Assembly: GCA_900550645.1 (NCBI GenBank)
Contig: URTA01000051.1
Coordinates: 1-19,487, forward strand
Origin: an uncultured Porphyromonadaceae bacterium
Lineage (GTDB): Bacteria > Bacteroidota > Bacteroidia > Bacteroidales > Muribaculaceae
DNA length: 19,487 nucleotides
Direction of reading: 5' to 3'
Each line of letters begins with the position of its first letter. The first letter of the stretch is position 1. Below the pieces are notes generated by a model. That model was given only the letters and a program-made list of their open reading frames with translations, did no database searches and had not been told where the DNA came from. A program made the translations under genes and the position numbers. This document shows positions 1 to 7,495 of this stretch, piece after piece.

Positions 1-140
1 GGCGCGGGTTGGGGACTTTTGCGCCTTCGTCAAATCTTAAATGAAAGAGCCGTGGTCTGCAAGGCAAAATGTTCAGCCCAAACAGAGCTTCTGCAAGGAC
101 AATCACATCATAAAACTATGCTCCGCATGGATATTTTGCC

Positions 141-149
141 TATATTTGC
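141..149 (+). promoter_or_regulatory. Bacteroidetes-type -7 box upstream of the first gene
   Basis: TATATTTGC matches the Bacteroidetes -7 consensus TAnnTTTG. It lies 28 bases before the ATG at 178, a usual distance for this phylum. I see no clear TTTG at the -33 position, so only the proximal element is supported. Confidence 0.5.
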
Positions 150-177
150 ACTTGATTACCAACAATACACTACACCA

Positions 178-903
178 ATGCCAACAAATATGGATACACG
201 GATTTTCAGATACATAATAGCCTTTTTGTGTCTCGCCATGTCGTCAGTCGCAAACGCGGCAAACGACAAAGCAACAGAGCCGGTGACCGTCGGAACTTAC
301 GAACACGATCCAGGGCTATCTGACGCATATATCGGACTGAAAAACAATACCAATGGTACTATAACAAGCCTCAGTTTCCAGATTTCTTATTTTGACATGG
401 ACGGGAACCAGCTTGACTACGAAGACTTTAACACTAACACCGCAATAGAGCCGGGGCTTGCCAAGAAAGTCAAGATACCGGCCAACGAGCCGCTGCGACA
501 ATCATGGTATATGCGCGATTTCAAAATCAAATTCAGGCTGAAAGCAGTCAACGGCAAAGCGGTAAGCGGCAGCTGGCAAAGCCCCTCAAAAGACATCGAG
601 CCTACACAAGAGATTGAACCGACATACAGTGTTAACTCCCCTACTGTCTCAACAGACAGTTCCGCAAAACCCTCACGAGGACGCAGTTTCGGCGACGTGA
701 TAGGCATGATATCGGGGACACTTATAGTCATATTGATGATTAGCATAATTGTCGCGATGTATGTACTTGTGGTACAACTGGCAAAACGGTACAACCGCAG
801 CGCAATCTTGTGGTTGATTATATCCCTTATCATAACGCCAGTCCTTGTGGTGATCATCTTACATTGCATAGGCAGTGACACCCGCAACCTGCCACGCCAA
901 TGA
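178..903 (+). CDS. Secreted, membrane-anchored protein of unknown function (FxLYD-like region)
   Basis: Not assigned to a named family. The chosen ATG (178; ATG 190 is also possible) follows a -7 box at 141-149. The open frame runs further upstream, but that part looks like untranslated leader. The 241-residue protein starts with a signal peptide ending near an AxA-like site (SSVANA). A predicted beta-rich domain follows, with alternating hydrophobic strands and the pattern 'IGLKNNTNGTITSLSFQI', reminiscent of FxLYD-type domains. Next comes a Ser/Thr/Pro-rich linker, then two hydrophobic transmembrane segments, roughly the last 70 residues, separated by a short basic loop. This suggests an extracytoplasmic domain tethered to the inner membrane. 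Base composition is more AT-rich than the core genes downstream. It is convergent with the methyltransferase gene at 1013-1984. The fold guess is weak; secretion and the membrane segments are solid. Confidence 0.7.
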   Translation: MPTNMDTRIFRYIIAFLCLAMSSVANAANDKATEPVTVGTYEHDPGLSDAYIGLKNNTNGTITSLSFQISYFDMDGNQLDYEDFNTNTAIEPGLAKKVKIPANEPLRQSWYMRDFKIKFRLKAVNGKAVSGSWQSPSKDIEPTQEIEPTYSVNSPTVSTDSSAKPSRGRSFGDVIGMISGTLIVILMISIIVAMYVLVVQLAKRYNRSAILWLIISLIITPVLVVIILHCIGSDTRNLPRQ

Positions 904-1012
904 GAAAATATCAGCAACAGGCGTAACAATTCTTGTCAGTGCAAACGAAAAGGATTTCGCTGCTGCCGGCCACACTGCCTTTCCCGCCGCGCCCAGCACT
1001 GTATTTCTTGTG

Positions 1013-1984
1013 TTACACCCGGACACGCTTATACGGCTCTATCATGCCGACCATAGTGTCGATGTCGGGGAAACTGCGGTCGTTGTAGCTTATCAGCCAC
1101 ATTGGTATGTGCTTCGCCTCCTCAAACATAAGTTTGAAGCTGCCCAACGCCTCGCTGCTCTTGTCGAAGCCGCTATAACGCTTAGGCTCGTAGCGGCGCG
1201 TGCCGTTGACAAACCGCTTGTCCTTCCAGTACTCCACGTATGTCTCGAGCAGGTGATAAAAAGACTGGTAGTCGGCGTGGCTGTTGCAGTAGGGAGGGTC
1301 AAAATAAGCCAGGTCAATGCCGTCCAGCCGAGGCAGCAGGTCCAGCACATTGTCGTTATAGCTCGCGTTTTCGCGGTCATTGTTAAACACTGCCGCGTTG
1401 TATTCAGGCAGCAAATCCATGAACAAGTCCTTCAAAGGGCGCACGAGGCTCCTGTTTCGCTTGATGCGAGCCGGGTCGGCAGCATACGCCAATGCACGGC
1501 GGTGAGCGAAATGCCCCATTGTCACCTTGCGGGTCATGCTGCGGCACATTACGGCAAGTGCCAACGCCCGCTTGTAGGGGTTGTCAAGGCTGCCTACATT
1601 GCTGCGGAAACTGTCGGCAAACGCCGCGTCCTCAGGCTGGAAGAACAGCCCGGAATACAGATGCTCCATCAGGTTGTACTCGTCAGGGGCGGCATTGGGA
1701 GCAAACAACGTCTCCACATCCTCTGGCGCGAGCTTGTAGCCGGGATTCTCGATGAGAGCCTTGCCGATAAGGTTGTTGAAGCTGAGGAAATCATTGGTAA
1801 CGACCTTCTTGCCGAGCTGCTTGAACAGGTATGCCACCGACTGCGAGCCGGCAAAAGCATCCAAGACATTGGTCACATAGTCTGGTATGAACTGCGCAAT
1901 CCACCCTCGGTGTATGTATTTCGCCCCCAAATACTGCGGCTTCGGGAACGAATAATCCAAGTATTTCGTTTCTTCAAAAAGCAT
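1013..1984 (-). CDS. D12-class (Dam-like) DNA adenine-N6 methyltransferase, solitary
   Basis: Predicted to transfer a methyl group from S-adenosylmethionine to the N6 of adenine in DNA. The 323-residue protein has the motifs of the D12 / alpha-class family: an N-terminal 'KPQYLGAKY' (about 15-23, motif X), a SAM-binding 'DAFAGSQSV' (about 42-50, motif I, with Gln in place of the second Gly of FxGxG), and the catalytic DPPY at about 229-232. I chose the ATG at 1984 because the only upstream in-frame start is a TTG inside the -7 promoter box (2002-2010). There is no restriction endonuclease gene beside it: downstream it converges with the secreted protein, and upstream it diverges from an acyltransferase. 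It therefore looks like an orphan methylase, either regulatory or left over from an R-M system or phage. The target sequence cannot be told from the sequence. Confidence 0.88.
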   Translation of the reverse strand: MLFEETKYLDYSFPKPQYLGAKYIHRGWIAQFIPDYVTNVLDAFAGSQSVAYLFKQLGKKVVTNDFLSFNNLIGKALIENPGYKLAPEDVETLFAPNAAPDEYNLMEHLYSGLFFQPEDAAFADSFRSNVGSLDNPYKRALALAVMCRSMTRKVTMGHFAHRRALAYAADPARIKRNRSLVRPLKDLFMDLLPEYNAAVFNNDRENASYNDNVLDLLPRLDGIDLAYFDPPYCNSHADYQSFYHLLETYVEYWKDKRFVNGTRRYEPKRYSGFDKSSEALGSFKLMFEEAKHIPMWLISYNDRSFPDIDTMVGMIEPYKRVRV

Positions 1985-2001
1985 CTCTTGACAATGTAGT
2001 T

Positions 2002-2010
2002 GCAAATATA
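2002..2010 (-). promoter_or_regulatory. -7 promoter box of the D12 methyltransferase
   Basis: On the minus strand these bases read TATATTTGC, a good match to TAnnTTTG. The ATG at 1984 follows 17 bases later. A TTG start for the longer reading frame would lie inside this box, which argues for the ATG. No convincing -33 element is visible. Confidence 0.5.
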
Positions 2011-2094
2011 ATTGTTTTTCTTCAATTACATATCCGATGGCAGTGAATATTTTTGAGATGCGGCATTTTGCACGCGCCCCAAGGCGAAGGCGGT

Positions 2095-2126
2095 TTTGCC
2101 GTTACGAGGAAAAATAGTAATTTTGC
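2095..2126 (+). promoter_or_regulatory. Bacteroidetes housekeeping promoter (TTTG - 19 - TAATTTTG) of the acyltransferase
   Basis: TTTG at 2095-2098 is followed after 19 bases by TAATTTTG at 2118-2125, matching the Bacteroidetes -33/-7 consensus in sequence and spacing. The ATG of the acyltransferase is 68 bases further on. Together with the minus-strand box at 2002-2010 it makes 1985-2193 a divergent promoter region. Confidence 0.65.
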
Positions 2127-2193
2127 GCATATATTGGCGCAGGTGTGCGCGGACGCGGATTTACGCCCGCACTTGCCCCCAAATCAGTAAGAT

Positions 2194-3042
2194 ATGCAAG
2201 ACAATGCTGAGCAGCCCATACGGCCTGACGTGCTGAATTTCGACGATATAACGAAGATGGTTCCGGCGCTGGCGAAACACCGCCGCCTTGTCGAGCGTGT
2301 CATGCACTGGCTGTGGGTAGACCGCGTCAACCAGGTGCACGGCCGCTATTGCTACACCCCGGGTGCAGAGTTCTCGCACCGCCTCGTAGAGGAGGAGTTC
2401 AAGATCAAGCTGCGCATCGACAACATCGAGGCTCTCAAGCAGTTCCCCACGGGCGCATTCATCACCGTCAGCAACCACCCCTTCGGCGGAATGGACGGAA
2501 TACTGCTCATTCACATCGTCTCCTCGCTGCGCCCCGAATACCGCGTGATGGTCAACTTCTTCCTCAACAACCTGCGGGCGATGCGGCCGTCGTTCATCGC
2601 CGTTGACCCCTCCGCAAGCACCGACCCCGAGAAGCGGCGCATCTCGATGCTCGGCATACGAGAGGCCATAGCGCAGGTGCGTGCCGGCAAGCCGCTGGGC
2701 TTCTTCCCCGCCGGCGCGGTATCCAAGCTCCAGCGCAACCTGCGCATCGCCGACCGCCAGTGGCAGCCCTCCGTCATTCGCCTGATACGCCAGTTCCACG
2801 TGCCGGTAGTGCCGATATACTTCCACGGACACAACAGCGCGTTCTCTAACATTCTGGGGGTAATAGACTGGCGGCTGCGCACGCTGCGACTGCCCAGAGA
2901 GGTGTTCCGGATGCGAGGCCGCAAGGTGCACGTAAGCATCGGCGACCCCATAATGCCGCAACAACAGGACGAGTGCAGCACTATTGAAGAGCTGGGAGCG
3001 ATGCTGCGCCATAAGACTTATTCCCTCTCCTCGATAAAATGA
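2194..3042 (+). CDS. PlsC-like lysophospholipid/glycerolipid acyltransferase
   Basis: A 282-residue member of the 1-acylglycerol-3-phosphate acyltransferase superfamily, which transfers acyl chains to lipid hydroxyls at the cytoplasmic face of the inner membrane. Visible motifs are the active-site block NHPFGGMDG (94-102), a motif-III-like FFPAGAVSK, and a motif-IV-like VPVVPIYFHG. The active-site block has five residues between His95 and Asp101 (HX5D), where classical PlsC has HX4D. From memory, Bacteroidetes homologues share an NHP-GG-DG form, so this probably marks a subfamily rather than damage. Candidate roles are phosphatidic acid synthesis or O-acylation of an aminolipid such as the glycine lipids, and the sequence cannot separate these. 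A consensus promoter lies upstream, and the sigma-54 activator gene starts 43 bases downstream, so the two may be co-transcribed. Confidence 0.82.
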   Translation: MQDNAEQPIRPDVLNFDDITKMVPALAKHRRLVERVMHWLWVDRVNQVHGRYCYTPGAEFSHRLVEEEFKIKLRIDNIEALKQFPTGAFITVSNHPFGGMDGILLIHIVSSLRPEYRVMVNFFLNNLRAMRPSFIAVDPSASTDPEKRRISMLGIREAIAQVRAGKPLGFFPAGAVSKLQRNLRIADRQWQPSVIRLIRQFHVPVVPIYFHGHNSAFSNILGVIDWRLRTLRLPREVFRMRGRKVHVSIGDPIMPQQQDECSTIEELGAMLRHKTYSLSSIK

Positions 3043-3085
3043 AAAACAGACGGGGCTGCTGCATGCACCCCCGCAAAACACGATT

Positions 3086-4315
3086 ATGAAGCAAAACGAA
3101 GTCATCAGCCTCGCCGACAACCCCAAGGTGACGGAAGCGAAAAGGAGGTTCTCCATAATAGGCAACTCACAGGCCCTGCTCGAGGCCGTGGGGCGTGCCG
3201 TGCGCGTAGCACCCATTGACCTCTCCGTGCTGGTTAACGGCGAGAGCGGCAGCGGCAAGGAGTTCTTCCCGAAAATCATACACCATTTCGGCTCGCGCAA
3301 ACACAAGAAATACATAGCCGTCAACTGCGGCGCAATCCCCGAGGGAACTATCGACTCCGAGCTGTTCGGACACGAGAAAGGCTCGTTCACCGGAGCAATC
3401 TCAGACCGCAAGGGATATTTCGAGGAGGCCGACGGAGGCACAATATTCCTCGACGAGGTGGCAGAGCTGCCCATGACCACACAGGCGCGGCTGCTACGTG
3501 TACTCGAAACCGGCGAGTTCCTGAAAGTCGGCTCGTCTAAGGTGCAGAAGACTGACATACGCATCGTCGCTGCAACCAACGTTGACCTCCCCGAAGCTGT
3601 CGCCAAGGGGAAGTTCCGCGAAGACCTGTACTACCGCCTCTCGACCATACACATCGTGGTGCCTAACCTCCACGACCGTGGCGACGACATCATGCTGCTG
3701 GCTCGCAAGTTTGCCAACGACTTCTCCGAGAAGTACATGACTCCGCCTATCACCTTCAGCGCCGACGCCCGCCGGTATATGCTGCTGTACCGCTGGCCGG
3801 GCAACGTACGCCAGCTCAAGAACGTGGTGGAGCAGCTCGCCCTGTTCGAGTCCGGACGCGAGGTAGACCGCCGTACACTCATGGAGAGCCTCCCCGCCTC
3901 GTCATCGGTTGACAATTCCCTCATCGTCCGCGAGAGGACACACTCCTACGAGACGGAACGCGAGATGCTCTGGCAGGTCATCGCCGCAATGAAGACCGAA
4001 ATGGAAGCCATGTCGGCACGCATCGAAGCCCTCTCTTCAGGGCAGCCCGCCGCGCAGCCTTCCGCCCCCGCCACGCTGCGCCACATCATCGGCCTGACAG
4101 ACGTGGAAGAACCGGCAGTAGAGACCGTGCCGGCAGAGGCGGTGGAAGCACCTCGCGACCCGGAGCGCGATGCCGAGCGCGAAACTATCATCGACGCGCT
4201 GCGCCGCAACAAGGGCAACAAGAGCCGCGCCGCTGCCGACCTGGGCATCTCCGAAAGGACAATATACCGCAAAATCAAGGAGTTGAACATACCACAGAAA
4301 CTCGCCAAGGAATGA
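3086..4315 (+). CDS. Sigma-54-dependent AAA+ transcriptional activator with Fis-type HTH
   Basis: A 409-residue bacterial enhancer-binding protein that would use ATP hydrolysis to open sigma-54 promoters. The AAA+ domain begins almost at the N terminus, so there is no receiver or other recognisable sensory domain. Seen in order: Walker A GESGSGKE (52-59), the sigma-54 contact loop GSFTGA (99-104, the Ser variant of GAFTGA), Walker B GGTIFLDE (117-124), FREDLYYRL (177-185), and sensor II WPGNVRQLKN (237-246). A charged, Ala/Pro/Glu-rich linker follows, then a Fis-like helix-turn-helix in the last 37 residues. Its stop codon overlaps the start of the LptE-like gene (ATGA). From memory, Bacteroidales commonly place such a regulator beside lptE and secG. 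With no sensor domain, activity is probably set by expression level or a partner protein. Confidence 0.92.
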   Translation: MKQNEVISLADNPKVTEAKRRFSIIGNSQALLEAVGRAVRVAPIDLSVLVNGESGSGKEFFPKIIHHFGSRKHKKYIAVNCGAIPEGTIDSELFGHEKGSFTGAISDRKGYFEEADGGTIFLDEVAELPMTTQARLLRVLETGEFLKVGSSKVQKTDIRIVAATNVDLPEAVAKGKFREDLYYRLSTIHIVVPNLHDRGDDIMLLARKFANDFSEKYMTPPITFSADARRYMLLYRWPGNVRQLKNVVEQLALFESGREVDRRTLMESLPASSSVDNSLIVRERTHSYETEREMLWQVIAAMKTEMEAMSARIEALSSGQPAAQPSAPATLRHIIGLTDVEEPAVETVPAEAVEAPRDPERDAERETIIDALRRNKGNKSRAAADLGISERTIYRKIKELNIPQKLAKE

Positions 4316-4848
4316 AAGCCATACGCCGCAGATACGCCGTCAAAGCCGTGCTGACACTCGCCGCCATAGCGGCAACGCCGCTGTTCACGTCGTGCGTGCC
4401 GAGGTACACCCTCAACGGCTCGGCGATAAACTATGACATATACAAGAGCATCAGCATAGGCGAGTTCCCGATACGCGCCGCGCTGGTATACCCGCCGCTA
4501 CAGCAGACTTTCGAGAACACACTGCGCGATGCCGTGGCTCGGCAGACCCGCCTGCAGGTCATCGACAACAACGCCGACATGAGCCTCACCGGCGAGATAA
4601 CCGGATACTCCCTCTCTCCACAGTCCGTAGGCGAGGACGCTTACGCCACCCAGACACGCCTCACCATAACGGTGCGCGTGAAATACACCGATGCCGCCAA
4701 CCCCGCAAACAACGTGGACCAGTCGTTCTCTGCATACCGCGACTTCTCAAGCTCGGTAATGCTCACCGACGTGCAGGACGACCTGTGCACAGAAATATCC
4801 AAGGAGCTGGTGGACCTGATATTCAACGCCACTTTGGGCAACTGGTAA
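4312..4848 (+). CDS. lptE: LptE-family outer-membrane lipoprotein
   Basis: A 178-residue lipoprotein. A basic N terminus and hydrophobic stretch lead to a lipobox-like LFTSC with the lipidated Cys at residue 28. The mature part (NGSAINYDIYKSISIGEF, then a repeated beta/alpha pattern ending in an amphipathic helix) fits the Bacteroidetes LptE family. LptE plugs the LptD barrel and takes part in inserting lipopolysaccharide into the outer membrane. The start overlaps the activator stop by four bases, suggesting translational coupling. The 10-base gap to the next gene and the SecG gene further on point to one envelope operon. Family assignment rests on pattern and gene order; LptE sequences are poorly conserved, so the exact role is an inference. 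Confidence 0.8.
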   Translation: MKAIRRRYAVKAVLTLAAIAATPLFTSCVPRYTLNGSAINYDIYKSISIGEFPIRAALVYPPLQQTFENTLRDAVARQTRLQVIDNNADMSLTGEITGYSLSPQSVGEDAYATQTRLTITVRVKYTDAANPANNVDQSFSAYRDFSSSVMLTDVQDDLCTEISKELVDLIFNATLGNW

Positions 4849-4858
4849 CGCATGAAGC

Positions 4859-5518
4859 ATGGAAACAATTGAACTGTTGCGCGAAATCATCGAGGGCAGC
4901 CATGTCCCCACAACCGCCGAGGCTGAAGAGCTGTCTCGCATCTGGCCGGCATGCATAGTCCCCCAGGCCGTGCTGCTGGAAGAGGGGAAAACAGAGGATG
5001 CAGCCGCAAAGGCTCGCATAGCCGGATGCCTGGGTGACCGCGACGCCCTGTTCCGCCTGCTGGGCAATGACGGCGACGTGTTTGACAACTTCTACCCCGA
5101 CCCTCGGCATACAGCACCCTCGACAGAAGACACCATAGACGCTTTCCTCGGCAAATTCTCGCACGGCGACCGCACACGCGAAGCTCAAGCCGCCGAACAG
5201 GCAATATTCAACCCCGCACCCGACGACTACCTCTCCTCGCTCGCTGCGCAGCAACCCGAACCCGCACCGCCAGAGGAGACTGCGAAAGCGGCTGAAGACA
5301 CCCACACGGCCAAGCCTGAGCAAGCGGCAGCAGAGCCACCCGCGCCCGCGTCACTGTCCGAAAGTTTCGCCCGCGTAATGATCAAAAACCGCAATTACGG
5401 CAAGGCTCTCGAAATTATTCAGGCCATTAGCTTGAATAATCCGGAAAAAAGTGCTTACTTTGCAGACCAAATCCGTTTCCTGAAAAAACTGATTATTAAC
5501 GACAATAACAGAAGATAG
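4859..5518 (+). CDS. TPR-like hypothetical protein between lptE and secG
   Basis: A 219-residue soluble protein with no signal peptide or membrane segment. The N-terminal half is helical and acidic (METIELLREIIEG...). The middle, about 115-165, is a low-complexity Ala/Pro/Glu linker. The C terminus holds a single TPR-like helical hairpin (SFARVMIKNRNYGKALEII followed by a second helix), with the spacing YGKALEIIQ ... NPEKSAYFADQ typical of tetratricopeptide repeats. It lies 10 bases after lptE and 3 bases before secG. From memory, a gene of this kind is commonly found at this place in Bacteroidales. Its function is unknown; a scaffold or adaptor role for the envelope machinery is speculation. 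The last 120 bases are distinctly more AT-rich than the rest of the gene and contain a possible promoter for secG. Confidence 0.75.
   Translation: METIELLREIIEGSHVPTTAEAEELSRIWPACIVPQAVLLEEGKTEDAAAKARIAGCLGDRDALFRLLGNDGDVFDNFYPDPRHTAPSTEDTIDAFLGKFSHGDRTREAQAAEQAIFNPAPDDYLSSLAAQQPEPAPPEETAKAAEDTHTAKPEQAAAEPPAPASLSESFARVMIKNRNYGKALEIIQAISLNNPEKSAYFADQIRFLKKLIINDNNRR
5432..5462 (+). promoter_or_regulatory. Possible internal promoter for secG
   Basis: TTG at 5432-5434 and TTACTTTG at 5455-5462 are 20 bases apart and approximate the Bacteroidetes -33/-7 pair, with one mismatch in the -7 box (TT for TA). They lie inside the AT-rich end of the upstream gene, about 60 bases before the SecG start. 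Weak evidence. Confidence 0.3.
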
Positions 5519-5521
5519 AAA

Positions 5522-5905
5522 ATGTACATCTTATTATGCATCGTCATCGTGATTGCCTGCCTTCTTCTCATCGGCGCAGTGCTGATACAGAAGTCAAAGG
5601 GAGGCGGTCTGGCATCTGACTATTCGAGCGGCAACCAGTACATGGGCTACCGCAAGACCACGGACTTCATCGAGAAGGCCACCTGGACGCTCGCCATCGT
5701 AATCTGCCTGGCAAGCATCCTCGGCGCATTCGCGGTCAAGGCTCCTCTGACATCAGATGTCCGCCCCGCCACACCGACGCAGACCACTGCACCGGCAGCA
5801 GCACCCTCGACTACAGCTCCCGCTCCCAAGCCCGCAGCTGCACCTGCTCCCGCAGCAGAGAAGCCGGCAGCTGCCCCCGCGCAGACACCCGCTCCCGCAA
5901 AGTAA
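5522..5905 (+). CDS. secG: SecG, preprotein translocase subunit with a long Ala/Pro tail
   Basis: A subunit of the inner-membrane SecYEG channel that assists protein export. The 127 residues show the SecG plan: a first transmembrane helix (about 2-21), a conserved cytoplasmic loop LIQKSKGGGLASDYSS, and a second helix (about 56-74). Family members usually stop shortly after the second helix or carry a short tail. Here residues 80-127 are a low-complexity Ala/Pro/Thr/Lys extension, predicted to be extracytoplasmic or disordered. The gene begins 3 bases after the TPR-like protein and ends just before a terminator, so it is the last gene of the envelope operon. Confidence 0.93.
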   Translation: MYILLCIVIVIACLLLIGAVLIQKSKGGGLASDYSSGNQYMGYRKTTDFIEKATWTLAIVICLASILGAFAVKAPLTSDVRPATPTQTTAPAAAPSTTAPAPKPAAAPAPAAEKPAAAPAQTPAPAK

Positions 5906-5942
5906 GCGGACACGGACGCGAGACAACGACAATAACAGCACA

Positions 5943-6017
5943 CTGCTCCCCGCCACCGGGGAGGCGGTGTGTCTTGTCGTATCTCTCGGACTGTGCTTTG
6001 CCGGTACGGCTTTTTTT
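5943..6017 (+). terminator. Terminator region after secG
   Basis: There are two hairpins. CTCCCCG/CGGGGAG with loop CCAC (about 5946-5963) has no T tract. GCCG-GTA-CGGC at 6000-6010 is followed directly by seven T residues (6011-6017), the classical intrinsic layout though with a short stem. Together they would end the operon before the alkaline phosphatase gene. Confidence 0.55.
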
Positions 6018-6027
6018 CGTAACTTTA
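5997..6027 (+). promoter_or_regulatory. Promoter of the alkaline phosphatase, overlapping the terminator
   Basis: TTTG (5997-6000) and TAACTTTA (6020-6027) are 19 bases apart, fitting the Bacteroidetes -33/-7 spacing with one mismatch in the -7 box (final A for G). The spacer contains the small GCCG/CGGC hairpin and T tract of the upstream terminator. The ATG is at 6092. Confidence 0.5.
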
Positions 6028-6091
6028 CCGCTGAAATTCCCGCTTTGCGGAGGTTTCGCGACTTTGACTTCAAATACACATTCAAGCTACT

Positions 6092-7489
6092 ATGACTTTA
6101 TCTGGTTATTTCCGTTCTATCACCATAGCGGCAGCAGTGGCAGCATCGGTGCTGCCGGCTGACGCAGAGGCAAAATATGTATTCTATTTCATCGGCGACG
6201 GCATGGGCATGGGTCATGTCAACACTGCCGAAACATACAACCGCGACGTGCTGCACGCCGACAAGCCGTTGCTTATGCTCACATTCCCCGTGGCGTCACA
6301 GGCACGCACTTACTCCGCCTCGTCGCCTATCACCGACTCCGCAGCCGCAGGCACCGCGCTAAGCACGGGAGTGAAGACCAACAACGCCATGGTGGGTATG
6401 TCACCCGACACGCTCGACGTGGAGAGCATAGCCGCACGGTTCATGCGCAGCGGGCGTGCCGTGGGCGTGCTGACATCCGTCGCCGGCGACGACGCTACCC
6501 CGGCAGCGTTCTATGCCCATGCCCCGGAGCGCGGTATGAAAGAGCGCATCTCGGGCTATGCCCCACAGAGCGGCATCACATTCCTCGGCGCAGCACGTTT
6601 CCGTGGCATGACTGACAGCAGCGGCAAACCCACCGACTGGCTCGAGCGCATGAAGAACGCCGGCTATGCGCTGGTACACAGCGAAAAGGAATACCTCGAC
6701 CTGCACAACACTGGCGGCAAGGTGCTGATGCTCAGCGATGCGCCCGTAGGCGACCAGATAGGCTACACGCTCGACTATACCGGCACAGGGCTGACGCTTC
6801 AGGAGATGACACGCACCGGACTCCAGGTCGTAAGCCGCGACCCTGACGGCTTCTTCATGATGATTGAGGGCGGCAATATCGACTGGGCAGCCCACGCCAA
6901 CGACGGCGCGTCCGTAATCAAGGAGGTGCTCAATTTCCAGAACGCCATAGACGTGGCATACCGCTTCTACGAGCAGCACCCCGACGAGACACTCATCGTC
7001 ATAACAGCCGACCATGACACCGGCGGCATGGCTCTCGGCCGTCAGGACAACCAAAAGAACCCGAATCTCGCACTGATAGACGTGCAGAAGATTTCCAAGG
7101 ACAGCTTCGCAGCATGGTGCCGCGACAACTGGACGGCAAAAGCGCCAACATGGGACGAGATGCAGTCATTCCTCACAGAGCGGCTCGGACTGTGGCGCGA
7201 GATTAAGCCGACAGCTGACGAAGAGAAGGAAATCCGCAAGGGATTTGACGACACATTCGTCAACCACAGCGCAAAGGACGAGAAGACGCTATACAACGAC
7301 TTCAACCGCTTCACTGTAATCGTCTACGACGTGCTGAACCGCCACTACGGCATCGGGTGGACCACCGGCAACCACACCGCCAATTTCGTCCCCATATATG
7401 CTATAGGCGAGGGCGCGGAACTGTTCACCGGCAACCTGAACAACATCGAGATACCAGAGCGCATAGCGCGTGCCGCCGGCGTGAAATAA
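6092..7489 (+). CDS. Secreted alkaline phosphatase (PhoA superfamily)
   Basis: A 465-residue phosphomonoesterase, predicted periplasmic. An N-terminal signal peptide ends near PADAEA. The two-zinc/magnesium active site is visible: metal ligand Asp36 in FIGDGMGMG, nucleophilic Ser83 in TDSAAAGTA, the block GDDATPAAFYAH, the metal-binding MIEGGNIDWAAHAND, TADHDTGG, and the late His ligand in GNHTANF. Length fits the bacterial family. It would release phosphate from phosphate esters, possibly from host or dietary material. It has its own promoter at 5997-6027, and the RNase H1 gene follows after 6 bases, so the two may share a transcript although they are functionally unrelated. No Pho-box-like direct repeats were recognised upstream. 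Confidence 0.93.
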   Translation: MTLSGYFRSITIAAAVAASVLPADAEAKYVFYFIGDGMGMGHVNTAETYNRDVLHADKPLLMLTFPVASQARTYSASSPITDSAAAGTALSTGVKTNNAMVGMSPDTLDVESIAARFMRSGRAVGVLTSVAGDDATPAAFYAHAPERGMKERISGYAPQSGITFLGAARFRGMTDSSGKPTDWLERMKNAGYALVHSEKEYLDLHNTGGKVLMLSDAPVGDQIGYTLDYTGTGLTLQEMTRTGLQVVSRDPDGFFMMIEGGNIDWAAHANDGASVIKEVLNFQNAIDVAYRFYEQHPDETLIVITADHDTGGMALGRQDNQKNPNLALIDVQKISKDSFAAWCRDNWTAKAPTWDEMQSFLTERLGLWREIKPTADEEKEIRKGFDDTFVNHSAKDEKTLYNDFNRFTVIVYDVLNRHYGIGWTTGNHTANFVPIYAIGEGAELFTGNLNNIEIPERIARAAGVK

Positions 7490-7495
7490 TACCTC

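Noticed and set aside
875..1999. Plus-strand open frame of 374 codons
   Set aside because: It is the complement of the D12 methyltransferase, has no family motifs, and its composition mirrors the real gene.
3051..3073. CGGGG/CCCCG hairpin between the acyltransferase and activator genes
   Set aside because: Five-base stem, 13-base loop and no T tract; too weak to call a terminator.
2161..3606. Minus-strand open frame of 481 codons across two genes
   Set aside because: It lies opposite the acyltransferase and the sigma-54 activator, both with clear motifs. Long antisense frames are common in GC-rich DNA.
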